Source: SH-MAG3 sp036374995 (GTDB taxonomy: Bacteria; Gemmatimonadota; Gemmatimonadetes; Longimicrobiales; RSA9). Taken from it: DNA of 64,000 nucleotides. The translations under genes were made by a program, and so were the position numbers. The stretch spans positions 18,294 to 82,293 of the forward strand of contig DASUSS010000002.1 in the NCBI GenBank assembly GCA_036374995.1, in the 5' to 3' direction. The notes below the pieces were generated by a model that worked only from the letters and a program-made list of their open reading frames with translations, did not search any database and was not told the DNA's origin. Positions 17,644 to 25,533 of this stretch are shown piece after piece. Position 1 is the first letter of the stretch, and every line of letters begins with the position of its first letter.

Positions 17644-18633
17644 TCAGTCGCTGAAGTACCAGAAGCGCGGCTCGGTCTGGAGGTCTTCCTTGAGCCGGAA
17701 CACACGCTTGTTCGCCAGCACCCATCGGATCTCGGAATCCGGGTCCAGCAGGTTGCCGAATACGCGGGCGCCGGTCGGGCATGCTTCGGCACATGCCGGC
17801 AGACGGCCCTCGCGCGTGCGGTGCACGCAGAACGTGCACTTCTCGACCACGCCCTTCTTCCGCGCGCGATTGCCGAGATAGTGCTGGTTCGGGTTCACCT
17901 CTTCGGTCGGCACTTCCGGCGCGCGCCAGTTGAAGCGGCGGGCCCAGTACGGGCACGCGGCCATGCAGTAGCGGCAGCCGATGCACCAGTCGTAGTCGAC
18001 GACCGTGATGCCGTCCGGTTCCTGCCACGTCGCGCCGACCGGGCAGACCTTCACGCACGGCGGGTTCGCGCACTGGAAGCACTGCGTGCCGAGATAGAAG
18101 TGCCCCTCGGCGGGCACATCGTGCTGGAACGTCGCGTCGGCGTGATCGAGATCCATCACGCCGTCCTCCATCTCGAAGATGCGGATGTACTGCGTGTCAC
18201 TCGCGCGATCGAGGTTGTTCTCGTTGATGCACGCCTCGACGCAGCTGCGGAAGCCCTTGCACCGGGAGATGTTGAACGCGTAGCCGAACTGCACGCCCGG
18301 CTGCGCCGGCGTGGTCTGGATCGTGACATCGACGCCCGTGCGCAGCTTCGCGAGCCGCTCGAGCCGCTCGATCGTGTCCGCACGCTCCTCATCCGTCATG
18401 AGGCGGTAGTGGCGCTTGATGAGCTCGCGCCACTCGAGCTGCTTCCGTTCCCGCTCCTCCTCGGTCGCAGCGCTGAGCGGCGAGCAGGCGGCGGCCGCCT
18501 GTGTACCCGCAGCGAGTCCGCCGAACAGCACGCGCAGAGCAGTGCGGCGGTCCACGCGCCGGTCGGGAGGCATTTCCTGTGCGGCGACGTTGCGCAGCAG
18601 GTCCTCGAACTGGAGCTCGCGTTCGGTGCTCAT
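17644..18633 (-). CDS. Tat-exported ferredoxin-type Fe-S subunit (NrfC/PsrB/DmsB-like)
   Basis: 329 aa; the start overlaps the tetrahaem gene stop (ATGA). The N-terminus has VDRRTALRVLFGG, a Tat motif, then AAAACSPL, a possible lipobox. Four cluster regions are visible: CKGFRSCVEAC, CFQCANPPCVKVC, CIGCRYCMAAC, and CTFCVHRTREGRLPACAEAC. The first lacks one cysteine: where family members have C-x2-C-x2-C it reads C-x2-F-x2-C, so that cluster may be [3Fe-4S] or use another ligand. It probably passes electrons between the NrfD-like subunit and the periplasmic haem proteins or the molybdoenzyme. Confidence 0.9.
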   Translation of the reverse strand: MSTERELQFEDLLRNVAAQEMPPDRRVDRRTALRVLFGGLAAGTQAAAACSPLSAATEEERERKQLEWRELIKRHYRLMTDEERADTIERLERLAKLRTGVDVTIQTTPAQPGVQFGYAFNISRCKGFRSCVEACINENNLDRASDTQYIRIFEMEDGVMDLDHADATFQHDVPAEGHFYLGTQCFQCANPPCVKVCPVGATWQEPDGITVVDYDWCIGCRYCMAACPYWARRFNWRAPEVPTEEVNPNQHYLGNRARKKGVVEKCTFCVHRTREGRLPACAEACPTGARVFGNLLDPDSEIRWVLANKRVFRLKEDLQTEPRFWYFSD

Positions 18634-19388
18634 CGGTTTCTCCCGGCCGGCTCGAGGCTCGGCGCGCGGAACGGCACGCGCGGCTGGAGCGCGGGCGCGT
18701 GGGGATCGTGGCAGTCGGTGCAGCCCATGACGACGCGGCGACCCTGCCAGCCGTCGAGCCGCTTGCCGTGGCCGCCGGCCGCCCATTCGTCGACCTGGCG
18801 GAAGTGGCACTGCGCGCACAGGCGGTACGCGTGATCCATCGTCACACGGTCGCCATCCTGGAGTCCGAGCATGCCGACGTCCGCGCGGGCGTGACAGGTG
18901 CGGCAGCCGCCGCCGGCCGCCGACGGATGAACGGTCGGAATGTCCCGGTGTGCGTCGGCCGGCCGGTCCGCGTCACGGACGACTGCGGCGCGGTTGTGAC
19001 ACGCGGTGCACGGGTACTGCGTCAGGTCCGGGGCCCGCGTGCGCATGCCGATCGTGAGCGTGCGCGCGCCGAACTTCCGCGCGGGCGCGGCACCGGCATC
19101 GCGCGTGCGCTGTGCGACCTCGAACGGCAGGCCGTCCGGTCCGCGGCGACCGTGCACCGGGAGTGCGGCCACGGTCGGCAGCGTGCCCGGCTCGATCGAT
19201 GAGCGGACGTCCGACACGGTGACCTGCACGTCGGCGCTGGCCGCGTCGGGGCCGGCCGTGGGAACGGCCGCATCCGCGCCCACGTGCACGGCGGGCTCCT
19301 CATCTGCGAACGTGCAGCCTGTTGCGGCGAGCGCGAGCAGTGCGGGCAATACGCGGATCCACATGCGATGGGCGGCGTGCGCGGTCAT
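18630..19388 (-). CDS. Tetrahaem cytochrome c lipoprotein
   Basis: 252 aa from the ATG at 19388, overlapping the pentahaem gene stop by 4 bp. The signal LLALAATGC carries a good lipobox. A linker of about 100 residues follows, then four haem sites in the C-terminal half: CTACH, CRTCH, CAQCH, CTDCH, with extra His in VTMDHAYRL and AAGGHGKRL that could be axial ligands. It lies between the double-NapB-like gene and the Fe-S gene, so it probably links them. Confidence 0.8.
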   Translation of the reverse strand: MTAHAAHRMWIRVLPALLALAATGCTFADEEPAVHVGADAAVPTAGPDAASADVQVTVSDVRSSIEPGTLPTVAALPVHGRRGPDGLPFEVAQRTRDAGAAPARKFGARTLTIGMRTRAPDLTQYPCTACHNRAAVVRDADRPADAHRDIPTVHPSAAGGGCRTCHARADVGMLGLQDGDRVTMDHAYRLCAQCHFRQVDEWAAGGHGKRLDGWQGRRVVMGCTDCHDPHAPALQPRVPFRAPSLEPAGRNR

Positions 19389-20191
19389 CGTCCGCCTCCT
19401 CCCGTGACCGCCGCGGCGGCGGGTCGCACGAACGGCTCCGAGACCGGTCCGGCGGACACGTGGCACTGGCGGCAGTCGGTGCGTTCGGGATGCGTCGTGC
19501 GGATTTCCTCGACCGCGCCCGGCCCCATGTGACACGCCAGGCAGTTGCCACGCAGGTCGAGGTCGTGCGGTATCGCCGGCGGCAGACCGTTGGCGGCAGC
19601 GGGCGCGGCCGGCCACCATGGGCGGTCCGCGGCAGCAGCGGCGGAGCGGGTGCCGCGGGCGGGATCGTGGCACTGGCGGCAGATGGCGTCGGGCGAGCCA
19701 TCGGGCAGCGCCACACCGACGAGCGCGTCGTCGAGCGCGTGACATTGCAGGCAGGCCGTGAGCTCGGGGTGCGGCGTGAGCGGAGCATACGATGCGAAGC
19801 GCGGCACATAGCCGCCGCGCTCGTGACACGTGTTGCACCGGCTCGCCCGGATCTCCTCCGTGCTGAGGCCGTGCGGGACGCGCGGCGGCGCGCCGGGATA
19901 CGGGCGCAGGGCACGGAACGTCGACAGCGTGCGCGGATGCGCGGTGGGCCGGCGGTCGGCATCGCCGGTGCTCGTGGCTTCGATGGTACGCGTGCGGAAC
20001 ACGCCGGCCTCGGCATCGATCGGTGCTGTGGCCGCGAGCGCGACGGCCGGCGCCGGACTCGCCGCGGCCAATCGCGCGCGTTCTGCCGTCCACGAGTCTG
20101 CGGCGAGGATGAGCGCGCTCATGGCGGCGACCGCGAGGCCGATGAACGCGAAGCGGCGCGGCAGGTCGGCGCGGTCGTCATCGCGCATCAT
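19385..20191 (-). CDS. Double NapB-like pentahaem cytochrome c
   Basis: 268 aa; the start overlaps the molybdoenzyme stop (ATGATG). One N-terminal membrane segment. The first unit reads RPYPGAPPRVPH, then CNTCH near residue 119, PHPELTACLQCH and CRQCH. The second repeats the theme: PPAIPHDLDLRGNCLACH and HPERTDCRQCHV. The Tyr-Pro-Gly-Ala-Pro-Pro..Pro-His and His-Pro-Glu..CxxCH patterns are those of NapB, the dihaem partner of periplasmic nitrate reductase. Two NapB-like units plus one extra site appear fused. Its place right after the NapA-like gene supports a direct electron donor role. Confidence 0.8.
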   Translation of the reverse strand: MMRDDDRADLPRRFAFIGLAVAAMSALILAADSWTAERARLAAASPAPAVALAATAPIDAEAGVFRTRTIEATSTGDADRRPTAHPRTLSTFRALRPYPGAPPRVPHGLSTEEIRASRCNTCHERGGYVPRFASYAPLTPHPELTACLQCHALDDALVGVALPDGSPDAICRQCHDPARGTRSAAAAADRPWWPAAPAAANGLPPAIPHDLDLRGNCLACHMGPGAVEEIRTTHPERTDCRQCHVSAGPVSEPFVRPAAAAVTGGGGR

Positions 20192-22524
20192 GTCGCGCTC
20201 CGTGGTGCGACCCGCTCGACGCGGACGGCGCACGTGCCGTCGGGCTGGCCGGAGAGAGGGCAACTCGCATCGACCGTGAGCACGTTCACCGGGACGGTCT
20301 CATCGAAGTCGGGCACGAAGACGGTGCCGCGCGCCGGCTGCGACCGGTGATCGACGCGTGCCTGGAGCTCCAGCCTGCCGCGCCGGCTGCTGAGCCGGAC
20401 GCGGTCGCCGTCACGGATGCCGAGCGCGGCGGCATCCTGCGCATTGAGCTCGACGAACGCGCCCGGCATCGCGCGGTGCAGTGTGTCGATGCGGCGCGTG
20501 AGCGTGCCGCTCACGCCGTGCTCGAGAACCCGTCCGATTGCGAGCCAGAACGGGTAGTCGCGGTCCGGAGTCTCCACGGCCGGCTCGTGCGGCCGCAGCC
20601 AGATCCATGCGCGGTGGTCGTCGTGGCCGTAGAAATCGAACTCGCCGCGCTGCGGGTCGGCGTTCGGATCTGCACCCGCCGCATAACGCCGGTCCGCCTC
20701 GACGCCGCCGACGTACGGCCACCGTGCACCGGTGCCCGTGCGCAGCCGTGCGAGCGGCGGCAGGCGCCGGCTCGCGGCCGCGTGGAATCGTGTATATTCG
20801 GCCCAGCCCGCCTCGATGTGCGGTCCGCGCGGCCACGGGAAGTGCGCCGTGAGGCCGAGACGTCGTGCGACCTCGATCATCTGCCACGCCGCATCCATCG
20901 CCTCGCCCGGCGGATCGACCATCTGCTCGAAGTGCTGCATGCGGCGCTCGGCGTTGACGCACACACCCTCGCGCTCGACCCAGAGTGCGGCGGGCAGGAC
21001 GACATCTGCGATGTCCGTCGTCGGCGTCGGGTACGCATCGCTCACCACGAGGAAGCGATCCGGCAGCGCGGCCGCGGCACGGTATCGTTCCAGATTCGGC
21101 AGACTCGTCAGCGGATCCGCTCCCTGGATCCAGAGGAAGCGGACATCGCCCGACTCGAGCGCGCGGAACATCGCCAGCGGTCCGGGCGCGGCTCGCGTGC
21201 TGATGGTGGCGGCGGGCATCCGCCAGAGAGCAGCCGCCATGTCCCGCTGTGCGGAGGTGATGGGTGCGGCGGCGGCCGGTGCGGTGGCGAGCGGGCCGCC
21301 GCACTCGACGGCGGTGCAGGCGTCGGCGCCGGCCGAGGTACAGAGCGCGGCGTTGCCGGGAGCGGCGACCTTCCCGACGAGCAGGTGGATGTTGGAGATC
21401 GCGTTGTTGACCCAGGTGCCGCGCGCGTGCCGGCTCACATCCGCACCCCAGAGCGACATGACGCGGCGTGCGGGGTCACTGTAGAGGGAGGCGAGCCAGC
21501 GGATGTCGGCGGCAGCCATCCCGGCGATGCGTTCCACACGCTCCGCCGCATACGCCTCGAGGAAGCGCGCGTAGTCGTCGAAATCGACCGCTTCGGCAGT
21601 GTCGGCGACCAGGCCGGCGTCGCCCGTGCCGAAGCCGATCTCCTCGCTACCCCTGCGGAACGAGACGTACCGCCGGAGAAATTCGCGGTTCACCCGGTCG
21701 TGGCTGACGATCTCGCGGGCGATCGCGTTCGCGAGCGCGAGCTCCGTGCGCGGGATGTAGAGCAGGGCGCGGTCCGCGGCGTAGCTGGTGCGCGTGGTGC
21801 GCGTGCCGACATCCACGATGCGCACACCCGGGTTCCTCCGCCGGCGCTCCAGCATGCGCGAGAACAGGACCGGATCCGATTCCGCGATGTTGTGATTCCA
21901 CAGCACGAAGACGTCGGCGTGCTCGATGTCGTCGTAGCAGCCGGCGGCGCCGTCCATGCCGAACGTGGCGAGGAGGCCGGCCGCGCCGCTCCCCGACTCC
22001 AGCCGCGTGTCACTCTCGATGTGGCCGGTGCCGAGCGCGCCGCGGAACAGCTTGCCGGCGATGTAGCGGTCCGCGACCGTCCACTGTGCCGAGCCGTACA
22101 CTGCGACGCTGTCGCGGCCGTACTGCTCGCGTATTTCGCGCAGCCGCCGCGCCACGAGGTCGAGCGCCTCACGCACGGGCGCATCCACGAGCCGGCCGTC
22201 GCGGCGGATCCGCGCCCGCGTGATCCGGTCACGGCCGTAGAGCGCCTGCACGGAGTGGTAGCCCTTCACGCAGGCGAGGCCGCGGCTCACGGGCGATTCC
22301 GCATCGCCCTTCACGGCGATCGCGCGGCCGTCGCGGGTTCCGACGAGCAGGCCGCAGCCGACGCTGCACAGCGAGCACGGCGCCTTCCGCCACGTGACGG
22401 CCTGCGCTCGCGCCCGTGCGGCTGTGCCCGCCGCGGCGGCCTCCGGCACGAGCACGACGCCCGCAGCGGCGGCCGAGACTGCCGCCATGTCCTTCAGGAA
22501 TGTCCTGCGATCCACTGTGCTCAT
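20188..22524 (-). CDS. NapA-like molybdopterin oxidoreductase with Glu at the Mo-ligand position
   Basis: 778 aa from the ATG at 22524, chosen because it opens directly into a Tat signal (VDRRTFLKDMAAVSAAAA). The [4Fe-4S] motif is intact: Cys50, Cys53, Cys57 and Cys85. Then follow LACVKGYHSVQALYGRDRIT, GSAQWT and TFGMDGAAGCYDDIEHADVF, all very close to NapA. In NapA the sequence before TFGMD contains RHCMASA, whose Cys binds molybdenum. Here the same place reads RLESGSG, putting Glu176 (codon 21999-21997) at the Cys position. The C-terminal MoCo-binding domain is present (LSSRRGRLELQARV). No napD-like chaperone gene is seen. Nitrate reduction is possible but not proved by sequence. Confidence 0.85.
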   Translation of the reverse strand: MSTVDRRTFLKDMAAVSAAAAGVVLVPEAAAAGTAARARAQAVTWRKAPCSLCSVGCGLLVGTRDGRAIAVKGDAESPVSRGLACVKGYHSVQALYGRDRITRARIRRDGRLVDAPVREALDLVARRLREIREQYGRDSVAVYGSAQWTVADRYIAGKLFRGALGTGHIESDTRLESGSGAAGLLATFGMDGAAGCYDDIEHADVFVLWNHNIAESDPVLFSRMLERRRRNPGVRIVDVGTRTTRTSYAADRALLYIPRTELALANAIAREIVSHDRVNREFLRRYVSFRRGSEEIGFGTGDAGLVADTAEAVDFDDYARFLEAYAAERVERIAGMAAADIRWLASLYSDPARRVMSLWGADVSRHARGTWVNNAISNIHLLVGKVAAPGNAALCTSAGADACTAVECGGPLATAPAAAAPITSAQRDMAAALWRMPAATISTRAAPGPLAMFRALESGDVRFLWIQGADPLTSLPNLERYRAAAALPDRFLVVSDAYPTPTTDIADVVLPAALWVEREGVCVNAERRMQHFEQMVDPPGEAMDAAWQMIEVARRLGLTAHFPWPRGPHIEAGWAEYTRFHAAASRRLPPLARLRTGTGARWPYVGGVEADRRYAAGADPNADPQRGEFDFYGHDDHRAWIWLRPHEPAVETPDRDYPFWLAIGRVLEHGVSGTLTRRIDTLHRAMPGAFVELNAQDAAALGIRDGDRVRLSSRRGRLELQARVDHRSQPARGTVFVPDFDETVPVNVLTVDASCPLSGQPDGTCAVRVERVAPRSAT

Positions 22525-22615
22525 CATCGCCCTGCCGATCGGGTTTCGCCTTCCTGCATCAGTCCGCTCCGCCATGTTCGTCCACGTGACACGCGCTGCA
22601 CACAGGCCAACGCGC

Positions 22616-23401
22616 TCATGCTGGTGGGCGCCCCGGAGACGCACCGCCGCGCCTCAGTTGCGGCAGGTGCGGGATGTGACAGCCCGCGCACTCGCGCGCC
22701 GGCATGTGTGCGCGACTGGATTCGTGGCACGCGAGACAGAGATTGCGCGAGAGTACCGGCGACGGTGCGGCCTGCGCGCTGTGGCAGCCGACGCCGGCAC
22801 AGGAAAGGTGCGCCGCGGCCGGGTGCACGCCGGATTCCGGCGTCTCATGACACGAGCGGCAGTCGGCCGTGGGCGAGTGATGCTCCTCGTGACACGATGC
22901 GCAGGATCTTTCCATGGCCAGCGAGCCGGGCCGCGCGTGACAGGTGCGGCACTCGACGCGGGCGTGCAGCTCGTGACCGAACCGCAGCTCACGCGTGCGC
23001 GCACTGTCCCAGACGCTCAGCGTGAGGTCGACGCGCAGCGTTGCAGGCTCGGGGAGCGAGCCCCGATCGTGGCAGGCGGCGCACGCGTCGACGCGCTCTG
23101 GAGCGTGATGACAGGCGAGACAATCCTGGGCGGTACGCACCAGCAGCATCCGGTGGCGTGCACCCGTGCCGTGGCACCTCGAGCAGCCGATGCTCTCGTG
23201 ACGGGAGTGATCGAAGAGGGAGGGTACAGTCGCGGCGTCCGGTACGGATCGGGCCGTCGTGCGCTGGGCGACGGCAGTGTCGGCGAGCAGCACGAGAGCG
23301 CCGATTCCGAGCGCGGCCGACGCGAGAGTCCGGACGAGGGGTCCGGCACGCAGGGCGCCCCGGACGACGCGGCCAACCCGGGATGCGCGCCGGCCGATCA
23401 T
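22616..23401 (-). CDS. Multihaem cytochrome c, eight CxxCH and one CX4CH site
   Basis: 261 aa, start overlapping the preceding gene by ATGA. A basic N-terminus and one hydrophobic segment (ending ADTAVAQ) give a signal peptide. Eight CxxCH motifs run from CSRCH to CAGCH. Between the sixth and seventh lies SCAGVGCHSA, a CX4CH arrangement, which can also bind haem c in some cytochromes. Repeated H-x-x-x..C spacing resembles class III and NapC/NrfB-type haem packing. It is separated from the molybdoenzyme start by about 90 bp. Likely a periplasmic carrier of the same system. Confidence 0.8.
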   Translation of the reverse strand: MIGRRASRVGRVVRGALRAGPLVRTLASAALGIGALVLLADTAVAQRTTARSVPDAATVPSLFDHSRHESIGCSRCHGTGARHRMLLVRTAQDCLACHHAPERVDACAACHDRGSLPEPATLRVDLTLSVWDSARTRELRFGHELHARVECRTCHARPGSLAMERSCASCHEEHHSPTADCRSCHETPESGVHPAAAHLSCAGVGCHSAQAAPSPVLSRNLCLACHESSRAHMPARECAGCHIPHLPQLRRGGASPGRPPA

Positions 23402-23823
23402 GGTGTCCTCCGCCGGCCCCGGAACGTCACGCCCTGCGGTTCGGCGTCGGGCCGCCGACCGCGCTCCGCGGCCGCGGCCTCGACGACACGCAGCAGCTCC
23501 TCACGCGAGCAGTTCGCCAGGTAGCAGAAGATTCCCTGCTCGATGACACCGCCATCCGCTTCCGACGACGCGCCGCTCAGGGCGACGATGCGCACGCCCG
23601 GATTGCTGTCCTTGAGCAGCGCAACGGCCAGCCGTGCACTCTGCGGCTGCGTGTCGATGCCATCGATGATGGCGACGTCCGGATGACCCTGGCGCACGGC
23701 TTCCACCAGCGCCGGGCCCGGCTCGACCGCGTGTACCCGGTAGTGCGTGTGATCGAGCCGGCCGGCGAGCCATGCGCTCACTGCGGGCACCGAGCTGACA
23801 ATGAGGACATGCGTGCGACCCAT
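23398..23823 (-). CDS. Pseudo-receiver domain protein, first gene downstream of the sigma54-type promoter
   Basis: 141 aa from the ATG at 23823 (GAGAGGA upstream). The fold is that of a stand-alone receiver: VLIVSS.., VAIIDGIDT with a possible phospho-Asp, RIVALSGAS, and a final YLANCSREELLRVVEAA. Two of the three conserved elements are gone: the acidic pair is replaced by SS, and the switch Lys (usually in LxKP) is replaced in LANCS. It is therefore probably not phosphorylated in the usual way and may bind a partner constitutively. Being the first gene of a haem/molybdoenzyme operon it may tune the regulator encoded upstream. Confidence 0.65.
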   Translation of the reverse strand: MGRTHVLIVSSVPAVSAWLAGRLDHTHYRVHAVEPGPALVEAVRQGHPDVAIIDGIDTQPQSARLAVALLKDSNPGVRIVALSGASSEADGGVIEQGIFCYLANCSREELLRVVEAAAAERGRRPDAEPQGVTFRGRRRTP

Positions 23824-23872
23824 CGCGTCCTCTCGTTCCTGTGGTGAGACCGGTGCTGCCCGCTTCCGTAAA

Positions 23873-23888
23873 GGCAACGCCGGTGCCG
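23873..23888 (-). promoter_or_regulatory. Candidate sigma54 (-24/-12) promoter
   Basis: The minus strand reads CGGCACCGGCGTTGCC. The GG and GC dinucleotides are 10 bases apart as in the consensus TGGCAC-N5-TTGC; only the leading T is changed. The -12 GC lies about 52 bp before the start codon, leaving a leader of about 40 nt. Two NtrC-family activators are encoded in the same island, one directly upstream. Confidence 0.6.
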
Positions 23889-23994
23889 CGCGGAGCGACA
23901 GCGGCCATGCGCGCAGTCGATCCCGCAACCCGGTGGCGGGACCGACGTTACGGTATCGGATCCGGACGTGCTTTTCGGCGTCGGATCATGCGCA

Positions 23995-24012
23995 TGTCAC
24001 GCGGACGTGACA
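23995..24012. promoter_or_regulatory. Palindrome, possible activator binding site
   Basis: TGTCACG-CGGA-CGTGACA is a perfect 7-bp inverted repeat with a 4-bp spacer, about 110 bp upstream of the -24/-12 box. A related pair (CGTGACACG .. CCGTCACA) lies inside the next inverted repeat at 24099-24119. Recurrence of the GTGAC half-site suggests an enhancer for the adjacent NtrC-type regulator; a Crp/Fnr-family site is the alternative. Confidence 0.45.
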
Positions 24013-24086
24013 GTGCGGGCCGGAACGGGATGTGGAGTCGCGCTTCAGGGTGTGAGAAACCGGTGGGGCACATGATCGGAGGGCGA

Positions 24087-24137
24087 GTGTTCCATCTGCG
24101 TGACACGCCTCCCGTCACATTCACACCGATGGAACAC
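24087..24137. promoter_or_regulatory. Long inverted repeat next to the regulator stop codon
   Basis: GTGTTCCATC (24087-24096) is the exact inverse of GATGGAACAC (24128-24137), with a 31-bp centre that itself holds GTGAC/GTCAC half-sites. It begins 10 bp downstream of the regulator gene's stop, so it could be that gene's terminator hairpin, an enhancer, or both. Confidence 0.4.
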
Positions 24138-24147
24138 CCGGCAACGG

Positions 24148-25533
24148 TCAGCGGAAGAGGGCGGGCTCGAGGCCGTGGCGGTGAATGAGCCGGTAGAACG
24201 TACCGCGTGGCAGGCGAGCTTCGGCGGCGGCCTGGGAGATGTTGCCGCGGCAGCTGGTGAGGAGTCGCTCCAGGAAGTGCTTCTCGAACTCGGCCATGTG
24301 CTGCTCGCGCAGATCGAAGAAGCCGGGCGCAGCGCCGTCCTGATGGCCGACGGCGTTCGCGACGATGCTCTCCGGCAGATCCTCGATCGAGATGGTGTCG
24401 GAGCGGCTCATGGTGATCGCGCGCTTGATGGTGTTCTGGAGCTCGCGCACGTTGCCGGGCCAGCGATAGCCGCACAGCACCTCGAGGGCGGCGGGCTCGA
24501 TCTCGATCGGGTCGTGACCCATCTCGGTGCCGTATCGCCTCGCGAAGTGCGCGGCGAGCAGCGGAATGTCCTCGGTCCGCTCGCGCAGCGGCGGCAGCTG
24601 GATCTGTGCGACGTTGATCCGATAGAAGAGATCCATGCGGAAGCGCTGCGCGTTGACCTCCGTCTGGAGGTCCACGGAAGTGGCGGCGAGGACGCGCACG
24701 TCCACATCGATCTCGCCGCGCCCGCCGACGCGGCGGATGCGGCGCTCCTGAAGTGCCCGCAGCAGCTTCGCCTGGAGCCGGAGCGACAGCTGCGCCACCT
24801 CGTCCATGAAGAACGTTCCGCCGTGCGCGAACTCGAGCAGGCCGAGGCTCTTGGTGTGGGCTCCGGTGAATGCGCCGCGCTCGTGGCCGAACAGTTCGCT
24901 CTCGAGCAGGTCCTCGGGAATGGCGCCGCAGTCGACGGGCACGAAGCGGGCCCGGGCGCGCGAGCTGCGCTGATGGATCGACCGCGCCACGAGCTCCTTG
25001 CCGGTACCCGTCTCACCCGTGATCACGACATCGACATTGGTGGCCGCCACGCGCTCGATCGTATCGAATACGGCGTGCATCGCGCGGCTGTGGCCGATCA
25101 TGTCACCGAATGCATAGCCGCGGTCGACCTGCCGGTGCAGCAGCCGGTTCTCCTCGCGCAGGCGGCGGCCCTCGAGCAGCCGTCGCACGGTGAGCAGCAG
25201 GTCGGCCGGGAGGAACGGCTTCGTCACGTAGTCGGCCGCGCCGACCTTCATGCTCTCGACCGCCGTCTCGATCGTCGGATATGCCGTCAGCATCAGCACG
25301 GGCAGCTCGGGGTCGTGCTCGTGCACGAGACGCAGCAGCGCGAGCCCGTCCACGATCGGCATGCACAGGTCCGTGATCAGCAGGTCCCAGCTCTCGGCCG
25401 CGATCCGGTTCGCGGCGCGCGTGGAATCCTGTTCCGTCACGATGCACGCACGCGGGAGCTCGCCCAGAATCTGCTCGCAGACCTCGAGCATGCCCGGCTC
25501 ATCGTCCACGACGAGAATGCGGGTTTCAGGCAT
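24148..25533 (-). CDS. NtrC-family sigma54-dependent response regulator 2
   Basis: 461 aa; the ATG at 25533 overlaps the kinase stop by 8 bp (ATGCCTGA). The receiver has Asp10/Asp11, Asp55 and the usual KPF. The AAA+ part has GETGTGKE and a canonical GAFTGA loop, then DEVAQLS (Walker B region) and a Fis-type helix-turn-helix (CRGNISQAAAEARLPRGTFY). It is encoded immediately upstream of the sigma54-type promoter of the NapA-like operon and is the best candidate for its activator (inference from position). Confidence 0.9.
   Translation of the reverse strand: MPETRILVVDDEPGMLEVCEQILGELPRACIVTEQDSTRAANRIAAESWDLLITDLCMPIVDGLALLRLVHEHDPELPVLMLTAYPTIETAVESMKVGAADYVTKPFLPADLLLTVRRLLEGRRLREENRLLHRQVDRGYAFGDMIGHSRAMHAVFDTIERVAATNVDVVITGETGTGKELVARSIHQRSSRARARFVPVDCGAIPEDLLESELFGHERGAFTGAHTKSLGLLEFAHGGTFFMDEVAQLSLRLQAKLLRALQERRIRRVGGRGEIDVDVRVLAATSVDLQTEVNAQRFRMDLFYRINVAQIQLPPLRERTEDIPLLAAHFARRYGTEMGHDPIEIEPAALEVLCGYRWPGNVRELQNTIKRAITMSRSDTISIEDLPESIVANAVGHQDGAAPGFFDLREQHMAEFEKHFLERLLTSCRGNISQAAAEARLPRGTFYRLIHRHGLEPALFR

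Larger units (their letters stand above)
23824..24147. other. 324-bp regulatory region of the Nap-like operon
   Basis: There is no gene between the regulator stop (24148) and the pseudo-receiver start (23823). The region contains, in minus-strand order, a long inverted repeat (24137-24087), a shorter palindrome (24012-23995) and a -24/-12 box (23888-23873), each listed separately. The order and distances (palindromes about 110-260 bp upstream of the box) are those of an enhancer-driven sigma54 promoter. Confidence 0.6.

Noticed and set aside
20347..23025. 892-codon open frame on the plus strand
   Set aside because: Antisense to the NapA-like and multihaem genes; no family motif, no ribosome binding site, Arg/His-rich.
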